From: Zhongshania aquimaris
GTDB taxonomy: Bacteria > Pseudomonadota > Gammaproteobacteria > Pseudomonadales > Spongiibacteraceae
Assembly (NCBI RefSeq): GCF_019312595.1
Contig: NZ_JAHWDQ010000001.1
Coordinates: forward strand, 124,001 to 188,000
Direction of reading: 5' to 3'
DNA: 64,000 bases
A program made the position numbers and the translations under genes. Below are positions 1 through 7,867 of this stretch, piece by piece. Each line of letters starts with the position of its first letter. The stretch's first letter is position 1. The notes below the pieces were generated by a model. It did no database searches. It was not told the DNA's origin and was given only the letters and a program-made list of their open reading frames with translations.

Positions 1-900
1 CACCCTATGGCGATCATGTGTGGTGTGGTTGGCGCGCTGTCTGCGTTTTACCACGACTCACTCGACATTACTGACGAAAAGCACCGCGAGATTTCAGCGA
101 TTCGCCTAATTGCAAAAATGCCAACCTTGGCGGCAATGACCTACAAATACACCATTGGCCAGCCTTTCATGTACCCACAAAATCACCTCAGCTACGCAGA
201 AAACTTTCTGCACATGATGTTCGGCAACCCTTGCGAACAAGACAAGGTAAATCCCGTACTTGCTAAAGCAATGGACAAAATTTTCCTCTTGCACGCTGAC
301 CACGAACAAAATGCATCAACGTCTACCGTGCGCTTAGCTGGTTCAACTGGCGCCAACCCATTTGCCTGTATATCCGCTGGCATTGCAGCACTGTGGGGAC
401 CATCACACGGCGGCGCGAACGAAGCTGTATTGGACATGCTAAACGAGATCGGCGACGCTTCGCGCATCGACGAGTTTGTTGCTAAAGCGAAGGACAAAGA
501 TGACCCATTCCGCCTGATGGGCTTTGGTCACCGGGTTTACAAAAACTTCGACCCACGCGCTAAGGTAATGAAACAAGCTGCCGACGAAGTGCTGGCAGAA
601 CTAGGTTTAGAAAACGATCCCCTTTTAATTATCGCTAAACGTCTAGAGCAAATCGCACTGGAAGACGAATATTTTATTGAAAGAAAACTCTATCCAAATG
701 TCGACTTCTACTCAGGCATTATTCTGAAAGCGATTGGCATTCCGACAAGCATGTTTACCGTAATTTTTGCCCTGGGACGCACCCCAGGCTGGATCGCACA
801 CTGGAATGAAATGATAAGCGGCAGCTACCGTATCGGTCGCCCTCGCCAGCTTTACACTGGACCAGCTCAGCGCGATTTTGTACCGTTAGACAAACGCTAA
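1..900 (+). CDS. gltA: Citrate synthase, 3' part (5' end outside window)
   Basis: Condenses oxaloacetate and acetyl-CoA to citrate at the entry of the TCA cycle, in the cytoplasm. The reading frame is open from the first base, so about 299 C-terminal codons are visible and the start lies upstream. Counting from the Met at base 7, the family's catalytic residues are present: His134 in [10 protein letters not shown], His175 in GFGHRVYKN and Asp233 in NVDFYSG, matching His264, His305 and Asp362 of the E. coli type II enzyme. The C-terminal [10 protein letters not shown] region is typical. A strong terminator follows at once, so the gene ends its transcript. Nothing is unusual apart from the truncation by the window edge. 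Confidence 0.97.
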   Translation, partial: HPMAIMCGVVGALSAFYHDSLDITDEKHREISAIRLIAKMPTLAAMTYKYTIGQPFMYPQNHLSYAENFLHMMFGNPCEQDKVNPVLAKAMDKIFLLHADHEQNASTSTVRLAGSTGANPFACISAGIAALWGPSHGGANEAVLDMLNEIGDASRIDEFVAKAKDKDDPFRLMGFGHRVYKNFDPRAKVMKQAADEVLAELGLENDPLLIIAKRLEQIALEDEYFIERKLYPNVDFYSGIILKAIGIPTSMFTVIFALGRTPGWIAHWNEMISGSYRIGRPRQLYTGPAQRDFVPLDKR

Positions 901-904
901 TTAA

Positions 905-935
905 TAAAAAAGGCCGCTATCGCGGCCTTTTTTAT
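905..935 (+). terminator. Rho-independent terminator of gltA
   Basis: AAAGGCCGC pairs with GCGGCCTTT around a TATC loop and is followed by a T run. It begins a few bases after the gltA stop. The A run on the left could let it also serve the convergent lipoprotein gene on the minus strand. Confidence 0.9.
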
Positions 936-968
936 TTCCATTTAATCGCCGTTGCAGCAAAGGTGATG

Positions 969-1412
969 CTAAAACGTTTTATATTCAAAACCCATTTCAG
1001 CGCCGTCCACCGAATCCCCATAAGCATCTAATTTACTATTTTTATCGAACTCTGCGCCCTCCTTGATACGAAGTTTCGTTTTTAACTTTAAACGCCGCTC
1101 CTCACTTTTGTTCTCCTCAAACCAAGTTTCAACGCCATAGCGGCTTTCTTGCTGCGTATTCCAATCTTGTGTATTTAACTTCTCACTGCTTGGCAAACTT
1201 AAATCCAAGGGCTTTAATTCCTGTGATGACGTAACGGAAGCTGGTATCGCTGGCACCGAAACTATTGGCTTTTTTGCCTCGACACTACCTTGCTTTACTA
1301 CAATCACATTAGATTTCTGCTCCTGCAGCACTGCGCCTTCCTGCTTAACTTTTTCACCGCACGCGAGCAGTAGCACACTAAAAAAAATCATCAACAAATA
1401 ACGACTCAACAT
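969..1412 (-). CDS. Small predicted lipoprotein of unknown function
   Basis: The 147-residue protein starts MLSRYLLMIFFSVLLLACGE: a short basic N-terminus, a hydrophobic stretch and a lipobox (LLAC) with the lipidated Cys at residue 18. It is therefore probably exported by Sec and anchored by lipid. The mature part is hydrophilic, rich in Lys, Glu, Ser and Gln, with no domain I recognise. The C-terminal half has alternating charged residues and ends GAEMGFEYKTF, possibly beta structure. The ATG is preceded by AAAGG five bases upstream. It converges on gltA and has no operon partner. The secretion call is from sequence; the function is unknown. Confidence 0.75.
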   Translation of the reverse strand: MLSRYLLMIFFSVLLLACGEKVKQEGAVLQEQKSNVIVVKQGSVEAKKPIVSVPAIPASVTSSQELKPLDLSLPSSEKLNTQDWNTQQESRYGVETWFEENKSEERRLKLKTKLRIKEGAEFDKNSKLDAYGDSVDGAEMGFEYKTF

Positions 1413-1488
1413 ACTTACCTTTCAACTTATTTAAAGACAATCCACAAACCCTAGTACTCCTTCAATTTAATATTGCCTGATGCCAAAG

Positions 1489-1624
1489 TTTGTAGATTGA
1501 GGAACGACATGCCTTCAGGCTGGACGCCCGTCAGGGCACCCCGAAAGGGTTTATCAAACCCAACATGGCGCGATGCTCTACCAACGCTTGTTGGGTATCG
1601 CTACCGCTCCACACAACCTACAAA
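1489..1624. repeat. Short non-autonomous inverted-repeat (MITE-like) element
   Basis: The ends are inverted copies: TTTGTAGATTG at 1489-1499 and CAACCTACAAA at 1614-1624, with one mismatch. Inside, CCCAACA (1559-1565) and TGTTGGG (1589-1595) form a second inverted pair, and GGACGCCC/GGGCACC-like arms a third. The 136-bp unit codes for nothing plausible. The pattern GTAGGTTG...CCCAACA...CAACCTAC resembles a class of short dispersed repeats seen in many bacterial intergenic regions (from memory). It fills most of the 1413-1738 gap upstream of the SDR gene. Confidence 0.55.
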
Positions 1625-1738
1625 GTCACACGTCATTTTCAAATTGAATGAGTACTAGTCCAATTGGACAATAGCCAAGATCACGAGTGGCGTATACATT
1701 TAGCTCATTTTACACCACCAAAAAATAAGGAATATAAA

Positions 1739-2512
1739 ATGAGCAGACTAGCTGGAAAAGTCGCCATAATCACTGGCGCCGCTCGCGGCATGGGTGCGGT
1801 AACAGCTAAGTTATTCGTAGAACAAGGCGCTAAGGTTATTATTGCAGACATTCTCGACGACGTCGGCGAGTCCTTGGCTACCTCACTTGGCAACAGTGCT
1901 CAGTATGTACACGCCGATGTATCAAGCGAGGCTGATTGGGTAAAACTCGTAAGTGAAGCGGAAAAGCTAGGCCCTTTAAATATTCTAGTAAACAACGCCG
2001 CGATATTACACGCCGCCTCCATTGCCGATTCCAATGCCGAGGACTATATGCGGGTTATAAAAATCAACCAGCTAGGCACCTATTTGGGTATTCGCGCGGC
2101 GATAGCGCCAATGAAAAAAGCCGGCGGCGGCTCTATTATAAATATTTCATCCATCGATGGCCTACAAGCAAAAAATGGCCTGTCTGCCTATGTCTCAAGC
2201 AAATGGGCGGTACGAGGCCTTAGCAAATCAGCTGCAATTGAATTAGGGCCCCATAAAATTCGAGTGAACACGGTTCATCCAGGCGGGATATTCACCGCCA
2301 TGCACGGCGCAGAAGGCCAAGCTGAGCCATCCGAACAGGACAATGCATTTTACGTTAACCACGCTCTACCCCGAGTAGGTTTACCAATTGAGGTGGCAAA
2401 TATGTCCTTATTTCTAGCCTCTGACGAGAGCAGCTACTCAACTGGCGCAGAGTTTCTCGTCGACGGTGGCTGGCAGGCGGGGCTCCGTCTCAGCATGTTG
2501 CCAAGCTCTTGA
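1739..2512 (+). CDS. Short-chain dehydrogenase/reductase (classical SDR)
   Basis: A 257-residue NAD(P)-dependent oxidoreductase. It has the glycine-rich cofactor motif TGAARGMG (residues 12-19), Asp at the end of beta2 (IIADI, favouring NAD), NNAA at 85-88, and the catalytic tetrad Asn110-Ser138-Tyr151-Lys155 (ISSIDG and YVSSK). The C-terminal GAEFLVDGGW segment is standard. Overall it looks like the 3-alpha(20-beta)-hydroxysteroid dehydrogenase type, but the substrate cannot be read from sequence. I chose the ATG at 1739 because TAAGGA lies seven bases upstream and it gives the normal SDR N-terminus; an upstream TTG at 1664 would add 25 non-SDR residues. No linked pathway genes are nearby. 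Confidence 0.93.
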   Translation: MSRLAGKVAIITGAARGMGAVTAKLFVEQGAKVIIADILDDVGESLATSLGNSAQYVHADVSSEADWVKLVSEAEKLGPLNILVNNAAILHAASIADSNAEDYMRVIKINQLGTYLGIRAAIAPMKKAGGGSIINISSIDGLQAKNGLSAYVSSKWAVRGLSKSAAIELGPHKIRVNTVHPGGIFTAMHGAEGQAEPSEQDNAFYVNHALPRVGLPIEVANMSLFLASDESSYSTGAEFLVDGGWQAGLRLSMLPSS

Positions 2513-2601
2513 TTTAGGCGACATCTAAACAAACACTGGAAAGCTAGCAAAGGGTCTTCTATATTGGGCGGGTAACTACGATTTCGTCTGTGGAGGACCC
2601 A

Positions 2602-2835
2602 ATGGACACCGAACTACATACAATGAACTTGCTCTTTGACCAGCTTGGCCTGCCTAGCGAAGACAAAGAGATAGAGCGTTTCATTGTGCGACACCGCCCC
2701 CTACCCAGAGGCTTACAAATTCACGAAGCAAGCTTCTGGAAACCAGCACAGGCACAATTTCTTAAAGAGTCACTAGATATTGACGCCGAGTGGGCCGAAC
2801 TTGTCGATGAGTTGGATGCACGCCTGCGCTATTAG
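2602..2835 (+). CDS. DUF2789 family small protein
   Basis: A 77-residue acidic protein beginning MDTELHTMNLLFDQLGLPS, with the HRPLPRGLQIHEASFW core and the DAEWAELVDELDARLR end that I associate with DUF2789, a family of unknown function common in pseudomonads and relatives. GGAGG five bases upstream fixes the ATG at 2602; an in-frame GTG twelve bases earlier overlaps that site and is unlikely. No signal peptide or membrane segment is seen, so it is probably cytoplasmic. It stands alone between the SDR gene and convergent minus-strand genes. Confidence 0.85.
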   Translation: MDTELHTMNLLFDQLGLPSEDKEIERFIVRHRPLPRGLQIHEASFWKPAQAQFLKESLDIDAEWAELVDELDARLRY

Positions 2836-2855
2836 CGCAGGTAGTACACCACGAT

Positions 2856-3065
2856 TTAACTATTCCCTTCGTCTAAACCGATATAGCTAATCTTTGGGTA
2901 CGATACCCATTTAAATATCTGTTGATAACTGCAAATCATGCACTTATGCGGAATTTCACCCGTCGACGGATTCATCTCTCCCGCGCTTACCATCATGCCG
3001 TGTCCGCATTTATCGCAAACATAATTTACTTCTATCGCTTGTACCGGGCGTTTTATTTCAGGCAT
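2856..3065 (-). CDS. Small zinc-ribbon-like protein
   Basis: A 69-residue protein with two CxxC knuckles, CDKC (residues 17-20) and CMIC (42-45), spaced as in a zinc ribbon, with HK just before the second pair. The N-terminus (MPEIKRPVQAIEVNYVCDKCG) reads like a small rubredoxin/zinc-ribbon protein that has lost any partner domain. Its role is unknown. It lies 15 bp downstream of the coiled-coil membrane protein gene on the same strand and may share its transcript. Confidence 0.7.
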   Translation of the reverse strand: MPEIKRPVQAIEVNYVCDKCGHGMMVSAGEMNPSTGEIPHKCMICSYQQIFKWVSYPKISYIGLDEGNS

Positions 3066-3080
3066 TGACAGAATCTCGTA

Positions 3081-3467
3081 TTAAAGCGGACCGTTACCCG
3101 TATTAGGTGCAGGATCGGCACTCGGTGGTGTTTGACTAGGCTGCGTTGTTTGCTTTTGACTTGCAATCCCCTTTTTTGCTCGCTCCAACTCTTTTTCCAC
3201 TGAATCAATCATAGCGGACCAGCCGTGAATCAGAGCGTCGTTTGCGCTTTCAATTAAGCCGCCTAGCGAATTCTGCTTCATTGTGTCTAATTCTGCTTTA
3301 GCTGACTGGATCCGTTCATCAATACTATCCACCCGCTGCGACAAACTTATCAACTGAGTATTTAAGGCGTTTCGATAAGCCCGCTCATCTCGATACTGCC
3401 AATACTCAAAGGCGAGCAAAACAAATACAATAATGGCTGCGAGCAACACACCAACGGATGATTTCAT
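3081..3467 (-). CDS. Single-pass membrane protein with coiled coil, unknown function
   Basis: A 128-residue protein. Residues 1-20 (MKSSVGVLLAAIIVFVLLAF) form one membrane segment or uncleaved signal anchor. Residues about 28-75 have heptad-like spacing typical of a coiled coil. The tail is rich in Pro, Ser, Thr and Gln and probably disordered. The topology implies a small periplasmic or cytoplasmic coiled-coil protein tethered to the inner membrane. The ATG at 3467 is chosen because AGAGGTG lies just upstream; a longer start at 3494 would add nine residues without a good ribosome site. I do not recognise the family. Confidence 0.65.
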   Translation of the reverse strand: MKSSVGVLLAAIIVFVLLAFEYWQYRDERAYRNALNTQLISLSQRVDSIDERIQSAKAELDTMKQNSLGGLIESANDALIHGWSAMIDSVEKELERAKKGIASQKQTTQPSQTPPSADPAPNTGNGPL

Positions 3468-3614
3468 AGACACCTCTACCGCACTTTCACGCATTAAAAA
3501 TAGAGCTTAATCTCTAAAGACATTACTATGCTACGAGAATAAAGCATAGGCCAACTTTATATACCGCACAGCCAGCCGCGACAATCATTTACGCATTAGG
3601 GAATTCCGTACAGA

Positions 3615-4883
3615 ATGAAATTACAGCTACTTCTCACCGGTAATGAGCTTATGGCCGGCGATACTATTGACTCAAATTCAGCCATGATAGCCGAGCTCAT
3701 AACCGACTACGGATGGCGTATCGGAAAAAAAGTGACGGTTGGTGACAACCTTCAATTACTAGAGAATCAAATTCGCAGCCTAGCTGCGGAGTGCGAAGTA
3801 CTCATTATAAACGGCGGTCTCGGACCAACCGTGGACGACATGACGTCTCTAGCCCTTGCGAAGGTGACGGGCAACACCATCTGCGAGCACCCGGAAGCCC
3901 TGGCTCATTTGACTCAGTGGTGCGAGCAAAAAGGATTTCGCCTCAATGCATCAAACCTAAAACAAACCATGTTGCCAGCTGGCTGCGATATTATCGCCAA
4001 TACCAGGGGCAGCGCGGTCGGCATAAGACTGACAATAGGCAACTGCTTAGTTCTGGCCACACCCGGCGTGCCTAGCGAATTACGCGCAATGATGAACGAT
4101 GAAATTATCCCCTTGTTGAAAAGGCAATTTGAATCCGACTACGTGCAAACTCAACGACTAGCAGTATTCGGTCTGGGAGAATCGTCCATCCAAGAAATGG
4201 TCAACGCAGCCTACCCAGACTGGCCCGATGACGTTGAGCTCGGCTTTCGGGCTTCGATGCCTGTACTCGAAGTAAAGCTCACCACTTACGGCCAACACGC
4301 AGGCGAAAAATTAGGCGAATGGCGCAGTAAAATAATAGGCCTAATTGGCGATCATTTACTCGGAGATATGCCGTTAACAATCGCGCAGGCGGTCATCGCT
4401 ACAGCCAAACAACATAAGCTAAGTCTTTGTACCGCGGAGTCTTGCACAGGTGGCAGAATTGCTGCAGAGCTCACCGGAGTGCCAGGTTCATCGACGGTAT
4501 TCCCAGGCGGCATCGTTAGTTACTCCAACGCACTAAAACAACAGGTTCTCGGCGTTTCAGAATCCAGTTTGGCAAGCGAGGGAGCCGTTAGCGAAACTGT
4601 CGCTAGGCAAATGGCGCTAGGCGCATTGCAGGTTTGCAAAGCTGATTTGGTCGTTGCCGTCACCGGTATCGCCGGACCAGATGGCGGCACTACAGAGAAG
4701 CCGGTTGGAACCGTCTGGATGGCATGGGGTAGCAGAGACGACTTACGTGTAGAAAAGTTTTTCCTTCCCGTAGACCGCGGCCTGTTTCAAACCTTGGTGA
4801 CGGCATTGGGCCTAGATCTTCTCAGACGGCATATAAACGGTATTCCGGGACGTCCAGAGTTAATGACACGTCGCAGAGCTTAG
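3615..4883 (+). CDS. cinA: CinA family protein: MoaB-like domain plus nicotinamide-nucleotide amidohydrolase
   Basis: A full-length two-domain CinA (422 residues). The N-terminal half (about 1-170) is a molybdopterin-binding-like/ADP-ribose pyrophosphatase domain with TGNELMAGDTIDSNS and NGGLGPTVDD. The C-terminal part (about 255-415) is the PncC domain, which deamidates nicotinamide mononucleotide in NAD recycling, recognised by TAESCTGG, the FPGGIVSYSN strand and the VTGIAGPDGG loop. It is therefore likely a cytoplasmic NMN deamidase. The name reflects competence/DNA-damage induction in some Gram-positives, but no recA is adjacent here. It is transcribed alone and ends at a hairpin. Confidence 0.93.
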   Translation: MKLQLLLTGNELMAGDTIDSNSAMIAELITDYGWRIGKKVTVGDNLQLLENQIRSLAAECEVLIINGGLGPTVDDMTSLALAKVTGNTICEHPEALAHLTQWCEQKGFRLNASNLKQTMLPAGCDIIANTRGSAVGIRLTIGNCLVLATPGVPSELRAMMNDEIIPLLKRQFESDYVQTQRLAVFGLGESSIQEMVNAAYPDWPDDVELGFRASMPVLEVKLTTYGQHAGEKLGEWRSKIIGLIGDHLLGDMPLTIAQAVIATAKQHKLSLCTAESCTGGRIAAELTGVPGSSTVFPGGIVSYSNALKQQVLGVSESSLASEGAVSETVARQMALGALQVCKADLVVAVTGIAGPDGGTTEKPVGTVWMAWGSRDDLRVEKFFLPVDRGLFQTLVTALGLDLLRRHINGIPGRPELMTRRRA

Positions 4884-4898
4884 CCCTGTCGGGCTAAG
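4879..4898. terminator. Hairpin between convergent cinA and SRPBCC genes
   Basis: CTTAGCCC (4879-4886) pairs perfectly with GGGCTAAG (4891-4898) around a TGTC loop, overlapping the cinA stop codon. No long T run follows on either strand, so it is a plausible but weak terminator serving both convergent genes. Confidence 0.5.
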
Positions 4899-4910
4899 CT
4901 CATCACTAGC

Positions 4911-5336
4911 TTATTTCTCAGCGGCAAACCAATCAACGATCCACTGCAGCAGCATTTCATAAGCACCGTTGATCATTGCAATCGCATCGGAATCGCTAAC
5001 ACCTTGGGGTTCTGCACGTCCATACCAATCAATTTGACAGCGGCCATCATCTAGCGCCGTTACTTTCGCGTTGGCGGAATAATTGGTCACCGGCATTGGC
5101 ACACCCCGTGGAATATCGTAGGCGAAACTCATCGTAGAAGCGTCTTGCGCGGTTAACACCTCGTCAATAGGGTCGATGCCTTTAATATGTAAACGACGGG
5201 TCATCCCGATACCGCTGCCAATCAATTCAATTTTATCAATACCTGGCGCCCAACTTATATCGCCAAAATCTTCCAAAAGTGCCCAGACTCGCTCGGCGGG
5301 AATATCTAACTCCCGCGCCAAATGTGTTTCAACCAT
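4911..5336 (-). CDS. SRPBCC (START-like/polyketide cyclase) family protein
   Basis: A 141-residue protein with the helix-grip fold pattern of the SRPBCC superfamily: an opening strand and helix (ELDIPAERVWALLEDFGDISWAPGI), the G-x-G-x-x-R-R strand (GSGIGMTRRLHIKG), then the DPIDEVLT and MSFAYDI strands, and a long C-terminal helix (AMINGAYEMLLQWIVDWF). These proteins bind hydrophobic ligands in a deep cavity; the ligand cannot be inferred. No signal peptide is present, so it is cytoplasmic. It stands alone and converges on cinA. Confidence 0.8.
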   Translation of the reverse strand: MVETHLARELDIPAERVWALLEDFGDISWAPGIDKIELIGSGIGMTRRLHIKGIDPIDEVLTAQDASTMSFAYDIPRGVPMPVTNYSANAKVTALDDGRCQIDWYGRAEPQGVSDSDAIAMINGAYEMLLQWIVDWFAAEK

Positions 5337-5474
5337 GCTTTATTGCTACCTTATGACGTAAGTTACTTGCCGCATCATGCCTCATCATTAAAAATCAATC
5401 CTCACCCGAACGGCCTATCTCTTCCTAAACCTTTTGCAATGTAAACCTTAGCTAATTGGCGCCTTGTTTAAAGG

Positions 5475-5494
5475 CTGTTACTCTTAGGTAACAG
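5475..5494. promoter_or_regulatory. Inverted repeat upstream of the radical SAM gene
   Basis: CTGTTAC and GTAACAG form a perfect 7-bp inverted pair around TCTTAG, about 50 bp before the start codon. It could be an operator or a small hairpin in the leader. No regulator is linked to it. Confidence 0.25.
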
Positions 5495-5544
5495 ACCCTT
5501 AACATAAAAAGCGTCAGGCATATCGAGACGATCGGAAGACAAAT

Positions 5545-7467
5545 ATGACGGCTTCACCAACCACTCCCGTGCTGCTGTTCAGCATGGACTCAGACCAATT
5601 TTGGGCGGCACCCACCACAACCGGCGGTTTAAAAGCCTATTACCAAAAATACGGTAGTCAAACTGAAAAATATCATATTGATTTAATTCATTTTAAGGAT
5701 GAATCCGCAATAGTCCGTTGGCAGCAATCGTGGCAAGACCACTACCTGCCTGCGATACAGGAAGCCACCGAGCGCGGAGAACAGGTGATTGTTGGTTTTA
5801 GCATGTACACCTGGAACGCTGCCGAATTTCTCGATCTCATCCATCAAATAAAAGCGCAATGTCCAGATGTGCTCTGCATCGCCGGCGGCCCGCACGTTCA
5901 ACAAGCGGAGGATTATCTCGGTGAAGATCCTATCGATATCATTATTCTTGGCGAGGGTGAAACTAGCTTTCAAGAAATTTTAGATGCACCGCAACGCTTT
6001 CATTGGCCTTCAATTAACGGTATCGCGTATTTAGAAAACGGCGTAATTCAAAAAACGCCTGAGCGCCAGCGCAGAAAAAATCTCGATGAACTGCCCTCGC
6101 CGCTTGATGTTGTTGCACTGTCCGACGCAGAAGGCAAGCCCCTCTACGATTCCATTTCATATGAAACCAGCCGTGGCTGCCCCTTTAAGTGCGCTTTTTG
6201 CGAATGGGGCACCGGCGCTATTGGCAGCAAAATGTACCAGTTTTCAATGGACAGAGTGCGCAGCGATTGGCACAGGATTGTCGATGCAGGCATAAAAGAT
6301 ATATGGCTTGCCGATTCAAATTTTGGCGCATTAAAAGAAGATCTTGAGAAGGCGCAACTGATTTGCGAACTAAAAGAGAAAACCGGCTTACCCAGCAGTT
6401 TCGCAACGTCGTGGTCAAAAAAACACAGCCCGAGAGTGCAGGAGATAGTACTCCTGCTGCATAAAAACGGGCTGCTTCCCCACTACCAATTAGCGCTGCA
6501 AACACTGACACCACTGGCATTAGAGCTGAGCAATCGCCAGAATATGGCCGCTAATAAATACGAGCCCATTGCCCGCCAAATGGCAGCCGAAGGTGTACCC
6601 ATCGCCGCCGAGTTAATTTGGGGTTTACCGGGGGACAATCTCGCGGATTTTGAGCGCAATCTAGATCAATTACTGCGAACCTTTCCAAACCTCAATATCT
6701 TTGCTTACACGCTATTACCAGGCACAGAGTTTTATGAAAAGCGGCTTGAATATCAGATTGAAACCATTCCCGTCGCGGGTTATGGCAAGGCCAAGGGTGA
6801 ATATGTGGTTGCCTGCCATACGTTTGATCGCAATGAGGGAATTGAAGGCTATTTCCTTATCACTGCGCATATTCTCTTTGCCCACGGCCATTTGATTCCT
6901 TTGACCATACGCTTCCTTGCACTGCAAAATGGCATCACCACAGCACCGCTACTCCGCGCCTTATTGCGCGCTGTTTGCATCGAATATCAAGACGAGCTGA
7001 CCGAACTGGACCTACAAGACCGAATGACGGTCTATGAACATCGCGCCAGAATATATACGTGCATTCTTAACGACCCTAAACGGCTGTACTCACTGATAGA
7101 GAAGGAAGTCAGTGACTTTTTACAAGCTAGTACTAACAGCCATTTTATCCCTGATACTCGCCGTATACTGGCCTTAGACCACGCCCTGTCGCCACGCTGT
7201 GGTAGCGCAACTGAAATCACATACGACTTTGATTTCGATGCCCTCAGCAGCAAAGCGGCACTCGACTGCCTGAGCCTTCCCTGCGAAGAAGACCTCGTCC
7301 CCTCGACGTCACAAAGCCTTTTGATCAAAAGTCCAGGCGGTGTTGGCAGTATCTTAAAAGATCCTGACGGCGGCGCATGGCTGAGAGGAGAAGTTTTGCA
7401 CCGCCAAGTCGATATCCAGACAGTGAAAATACTTCACCCCAATGTAAAACCAGTGCAACCTAGTTGA
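5545..7467 (+). CDS. Cobalamin-binding-domain radical SAM enzyme, substrate unknown
   Basis: A 640-residue class B-like radical SAM protein. Residues about 70-145 form a B12-binding-type Rossmann domain (VIVGFSMYTWNAAEF, then AGGPHV and ILGEGETSF). The radical SAM core follows, with the cluster motif CPFKCAFC near residue 212, set in YETSRGCPFKCAFCEWG. The SPASM-less C-terminal 230 residues are helical and not recognised. The B12 part lacks the classical DxHxxG motif, so cobalamin may be bound base-off without a histidine. Relatives include methyltransferases and ring-forming enzymes of natural-product and cofactor pathways. No precursor peptide, biosynthetic or transport gene is adjacent, so the substrate is unknown. 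Confidence 0.85.
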   Translation: MTASPTTPVLLFSMDSDQFWAAPTTTGGLKAYYQKYGSQTEKYHIDLIHFKDESAIVRWQQSWQDHYLPAIQEATERGEQVIVGFSMYTWNAAEFLDLIHQIKAQCPDVLCIAGGPHVQQAEDYLGEDPIDIIILGEGETSFQEILDAPQRFHWPSINGIAYLENGVIQKTPERQRRKNLDELPSPLDVVALSDAEGKPLYDSISYETSRGCPFKCAFCEWGTGAIGSKMYQFSMDRVRSDWHRIVDAGIKDIWLADSNFGALKEDLEKAQLICELKEKTGLPSSFATSWSKKHSPRVQEIVLLLHKNGLLPHYQLALQTLTPLALELSNRQNMAANKYEPIARQMAAEGVPIAAELIWGLPGDNLADFERNLDQLLRTFPNLNIFAYTLLPGTEFYEKRLEYQIETIPVAGYGKAKGEYVVACHTFDRNEGIEGYFLITAHILFAHGHLIPLTIRFLALQNGITTAPLLRALLRAVCIEYQDELTELDLQDRMTVYEHRARIYTCILNDPKRLYSLIEKEVSDFLQASTNSHFIPDTRRILALDHALSPRCGSATEITYDFDFDALSSKAALDCLSLPCEEDLVPSTSQSLLIKSPGGVGSILKDPDGGAWLRGEVLHRQVDIQTVKILHPNVKPVQPS

Positions 7468-7468
7468 A

Positions 7469-7867
7469 TCAGGGTGTACTCAAAGCAGCGCGTATTTTCT
7501 CCGCCGCGGCTGCTAGGGAATCGCCGTCAGCGCGCTTGGCATTGCTTATATTTGCATCGGCCATATCATTAATTGGCGAGAGATGAATATGAGTATGTGG
7601 TACTTCCAAGCCAATAATCATCATGCTGACACGCTGGCAGGCGTAAGCTTTTTTCAAGGCCTTCGCTAAGGTCTGAGCTACCGACATTAAATGTGCAGCC
7701 AGCTCGGGCTGCAGATCGTCCCAGTGATCGACCTCCTGCCTAGGAATAAGCAATATATGCCCCTCTTGAATCGGTTCAATGGTTAAAATAGCGACAGCCT
7801 GCTCGTCTTCCCAGACAAAATGACCGGGCAGTTCACGTTGAATAATTTTAGAAAAAATACTGCTCAT
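7469..7867 (-). CDS. HIT family protein (nucleotide hydrolase/transferase)
   Basis: A 132-residue histidine-triad protein. The HTHIHL motif near residue 90 is the H-x-H-x-H active site that attacks the alpha-phosphate of nucleotide conjugates, and the N-terminal strand set (AILTIEPIQEGHILLIPR) is typical. HIT proteins of this size hydrolyse AMP-lysine-type or dinucleotide substrates; which one is not visible. Its ATG overlaps the tmcA TGA by four bases (ATGA), so it is translationally coupled as the last gene of the tmcA operon. Confidence 0.9.
   Translation of the reverse strand: MSSIFSKIIQRELPGHFVWEDEQAVAILTIEPIQEGHILLIPRQEVDHWDDLQPELAAHLMSVAQTLAKALKKAYACQRVSMMIIGLEVPHTHIHLSPINDMADANISNAKRADGDSLAAAAEKIRAALSTP

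Noticed and set aside
1473-1658. 61-codon frame upstream of the SDR gene
   Set aside because: Lies within the inverted-repeat element and has no ribosome site.
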